From RGIG6919 sp045531905 (GTDB lineage: Bacteria; Bacillota; Clostridia; Lachnospirales; Lachnospiraceae): a stretch of 64,000 nucleotides of DNA. The stretch spans positions 9,864 through 73,863 of the forward strand of contig JAZSEY010000023.1 in NCBI GenBank assembly GCA_045531905.1. Direction: 5' to 3'. Under the pieces are notes generated by a model. It did no database searches. It saw only the letters and a list, made by a program, of their open reading frames with translations, and was not told the DNA's origin. Made by a program: the position numbers and the translations under genes. This document shows positions 62,621 through 64,000 of this stretch, in pieces; position 1 is the first letter of the stretch, and each line of letters starts with the position of its first letter.

Positions 62621-63304
62621 CTACATATGGTATTCTTTTTGATAAACACGCTTCAAATAATTCTTCCTAAAATCACTTTCCTTACCCCAAAATGCCATTT
62701 CATGCTTAGATATCGTTTTATTATCCATTTTCAAACGAATGAGTTCTAATGTGCATATCAAATCTGCCACTTGAAAAAGGCGGTATTCTGAGGGAAGAAC
62801 TTTTCGGAATTCTACTTCTGGAAGCAACGCATTCAAGACTGATGAAAGAATTCTTGTGAGTTCAATCTGTCCATTGTCGTAATATACCTTAATCTTATCA
62901 TAGACAAGAAATTTATTATAATTATCTCGGATAAAAGAAGCCAGTTGCTTTGACAGTTTACCAGAAGCTTCAACAGTATCAACGATGTGTTTCTTTTCAA
63001 TATGAAAGCATTTAAAAGAAATATTCAATTGACGGGTAAATGCAACCATCTTGTTGAAAATGTGTCTTCGCTCTTTAATGTCCATATTTTCGTAAGGCGG
63101 TTCTCTTCGAATAATAGGACCATTATGTACGCAATGTAATCTGTCAAAGCCTAACAAGGCAAGCTCACTATTAAATTTTTCTATGTCTTTAGCAATATCA
63201 TCATTTTGGTCATGAAAAACCATAGTAATAATATAATACGGAGAATGGTGATTATATTCTCCAAAATCTCCGCTTTCATCTACAAATATACTTAATTCTT
63301 TCAT
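62621..63304 (-). CDS. DUF3800 domain protein
   Basis: A 227-residue protein starting LSIFVDESGDFG, the acidic first motif of DUF3800; the later VADLICTLELIRLK carries another conserved aspartate and the middle has YYDNGQ. The acidic residues suggest an RNase H-like metal-dependent fold, but no activity is established for the family as far as I know. The start at 63304 is fixed by GGAG 9 nt upstream; a longer frame would run through the structured leader. It has its own consensus promoter. DUF3800 genes are known to follow conserved RNA structures. Confidence 0.9.
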   Translation of the reverse strand: MKELSIFVDESGDFGEYNHHSPYYIITMVFHDQNDDIAKDIEKFNSELALLGFDRLHCVHNGPIIRREPPYENMDIKERRHIFNKMVAFTRQLNISFKCFHIEKKHIVDTVEASGKLSKQLASFIRDNYNKFLVYDKIKVYYDNGQIELTRILSSVLNALLPEVEFRKVLPSEYRLFQVADLICTLELIRLKMDNKTISKHEMAFWGKESDFRKNYLKRVYQKEYHM

Positions 63305-63402
63305 AGGCAAAATCTCCAAAAAAAGTGGCAGGGAACTTCCCTGCCGGTTGATGGACCAGGGTCTTTCGACCAGCCCAATCAGCAACGCTGCTGATTTAGT
63401 AT
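63305..63402 (-). ncRNA. Structured leader of the DUF3800 gene, candidate DUF3800-type RNA motif
   Basis: The roughly 98-nt leader folds into three hairpins in order: AATCAGC...GCTGATT (63396-63377), GGTC-GAAA-GACC (63371-63360) and a strong GGCAGGGAAGTTCCCTGCC (63345-63327). The last is followed by seven U (63324-63318), then at once by the GGAG ribosome site. CCCTG at 63361-63357 can pair with CAGGG at 63343-63339, so an alternative fold without the terminator is possible. Confidence 0.65.
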
Positions 63403-63408
63403 ATGTTA

Positions 63409-63437
63409 ATTATAAAGAAATTATTCCATATAGTCAA
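63409..63437 (-). promoter_or_regulatory. Consensus promoter of the DUF3800 gene
   Basis: On the minus strand: TTGACT (63437-63432), 17-nt spacer, TATAAT (63414-63409). One of the best promoter matches in the window. Confidence 0.88.
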
Positions 63438-63455
63438 CAAAAATTAAAACTTTTT

Positions 63456-63785
63456 TCATTTTATATCTAACACCACAAACTCCGGCTCTCCAACCTTTGC
63501 GGTTGAACTAATCAACGCATCGCTCACTTTATTAAATGTGAGATCCTTATTATTTGTAAGCACCATATAGGTTGCCTCAGTCACTGCTGTTCTATCCTTT
63601 CCTGTAAGTTCAAGCTTATATTGATAAACCACTCCATCACAGGTATATGTACCATCGGAATTAACAGTATATGCTACACCCATATTTTCGGTAGTATTCT
63701 CCGATGCTGCTTGCATGTTCGCACAACCAGCTAACAATCCACATAATATTGCACTAAGCAAAATATTTATTAAGTATATTTTCAT
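63456..63785 (-). CDS. Small lipoprotein, unknown
   Basis: A 109-residue exported protein with a lipoprotein signal (LSAILCGLLAGC, Cys near residue 21). The mature part has VNSDGTYTCDGVVYQYKLELTGKD and ends EPEFVVLDIK; it looks beta-rich. No family recognised. The start at 63785 follows AAGGAGAT; earlier in-frame starts lie in front of that site. It lies 23 nt after the truncated membrane protein gene and probably shares its transcript. Confidence 0.75.
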   Translation of the reverse strand: MKIYLINILLSAILCGLLAGCANMQAASENTTENMGVAYTVNSDGTYTCDGVVYQYKLELTGKDRTAVTEATYMVLTNNKDLTFNKVSDALISSTAKVGEPEFVVLDIK

Positions 63786-63808
63786 AACATCACATCTCCT
63801 TATCAAGC

Positions 63809-64000
63809 CTATTTTGCTTCTGAATCTGTTTTTAGCTTTTTAAAGTTGAGCCGCAAAGTAATACCAAATTCTGCTCCGCCAATAAATAACAACACAAACA
63901 AAAGAACTAAAAATGCACCAACACCATCTAACCCTGATGCACCAAATCCAAATAGCATAACATACAGTGACGAAAACATCGTAATCGGAAACCATAAAAC
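63809..64000 (-). CDS. Membrane protein, C-terminal part only
   Basis: The frame is open from the window end to a TAG at 63809 (63 residues visible). Two membrane helices (WFPITMFSSLYVMLFGFG and VGAFLVLLFVLLFIGGAEF) are followed by a basic tail, RLNFKKLKTDSEAK. The N-terminus is outside the window. No family recognised. Confidence 0.7.
   Translation of the reverse strand, partial: VLWFPITMFSSLYVMLFGFGASGLDGVGAFLVLLFVLLFIGGAEFGITLRLNFKKLKTDSEAK

Overview
The window looks like chromosomal DNA from a low-GC, Gram-positive anaerobe of the Clostridia, most likely a Lachnospiraceae. Supporting signs are a T-box leader before thrS, a gdpP-rplI-dnaB operon, archaeal-type prolyl-tRNA synthetase, a TSCPD protein beside murG, BspA-like/Big_2/Fn3 secreted proteins, and strong AGGAGG-type ribosome sites. 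This is inferred from gene content and style, since no rRNA or tRNA lies in the window. Fifty-two complete or broken genes and two genes cut by the window edges are annotated. Most lie on the minus strand.

Region 1 (1-20.4 kb, minus) is one long exopolysaccharide operon, read from about 20.3 kb towards position 1 and continuing beyond the window. It starts with a membrane/coiled-coil protein carrying three 34-residue repeats. It then encodes glycosyltransferases (GT2, GT2-GT4 fusion, GT4, DUF1972), an O-antigen ligase/polymerase-like membrane protein, the undecaprenyl-phosphate sugar transferase, ManC and ManA for GDP-mannose, a Wzm/Wzt ABC exporter with a carbohydrate-binding Wzt tail, a pyruvyltransferase, an acyltransferase and a YfhO-like membrane protein. 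Together these suggest a mannose-containing, pyruvylated and acylated surface polymer.

Region 2 (20.4-38.4 kb) is mixed: an AAA/DUF4143 ATPase, an aminotransferase, the CCA-adding enzyme, a DUF4003-GntR-ABC transporter operon with its own promoter and candidate operator, an XRE membrane regulator, an AI-2E-family protein, proS and an alanine/sodium symporter, an RluA-type pseudouridine synthase, the first Rpn-like nuclease unit, a hemolysin III protein and a dGTPase.

Region 3 (38.4-53.6 kb) has two tandem secreted PPC/Big_2/Fn3 paralogues, Maf, T-box-controlled thrS, and a seven-gene minus operon gdpP-rplI-dnaB-SGNH-small secreted protein-MBOAT-DHHW. The last four genes look like a surface O-acetylation module.

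Region 4 (53.6-64 kb) has a second Rpn-like unit about 95% identical to the first, a frameshifted BspA-like gene, metY and pgi, a PdaA-type deacetylase, a TSCPD protein with murG, and a DUF3800 gene behind a structured leader with a consensus promoter. Several long palindromic intergenic repeats, some clearly related to each other, sit at gene ends and probably act as terminators. No CRISPR array, prophage or classical insertion sequence was seen. The best candidates for something little described are the DUF3800 leader RNA, the duplicated Rpn units with conserved non-coding flanks, the palindrome family, and the repeat protein heading the polysaccharide operon.
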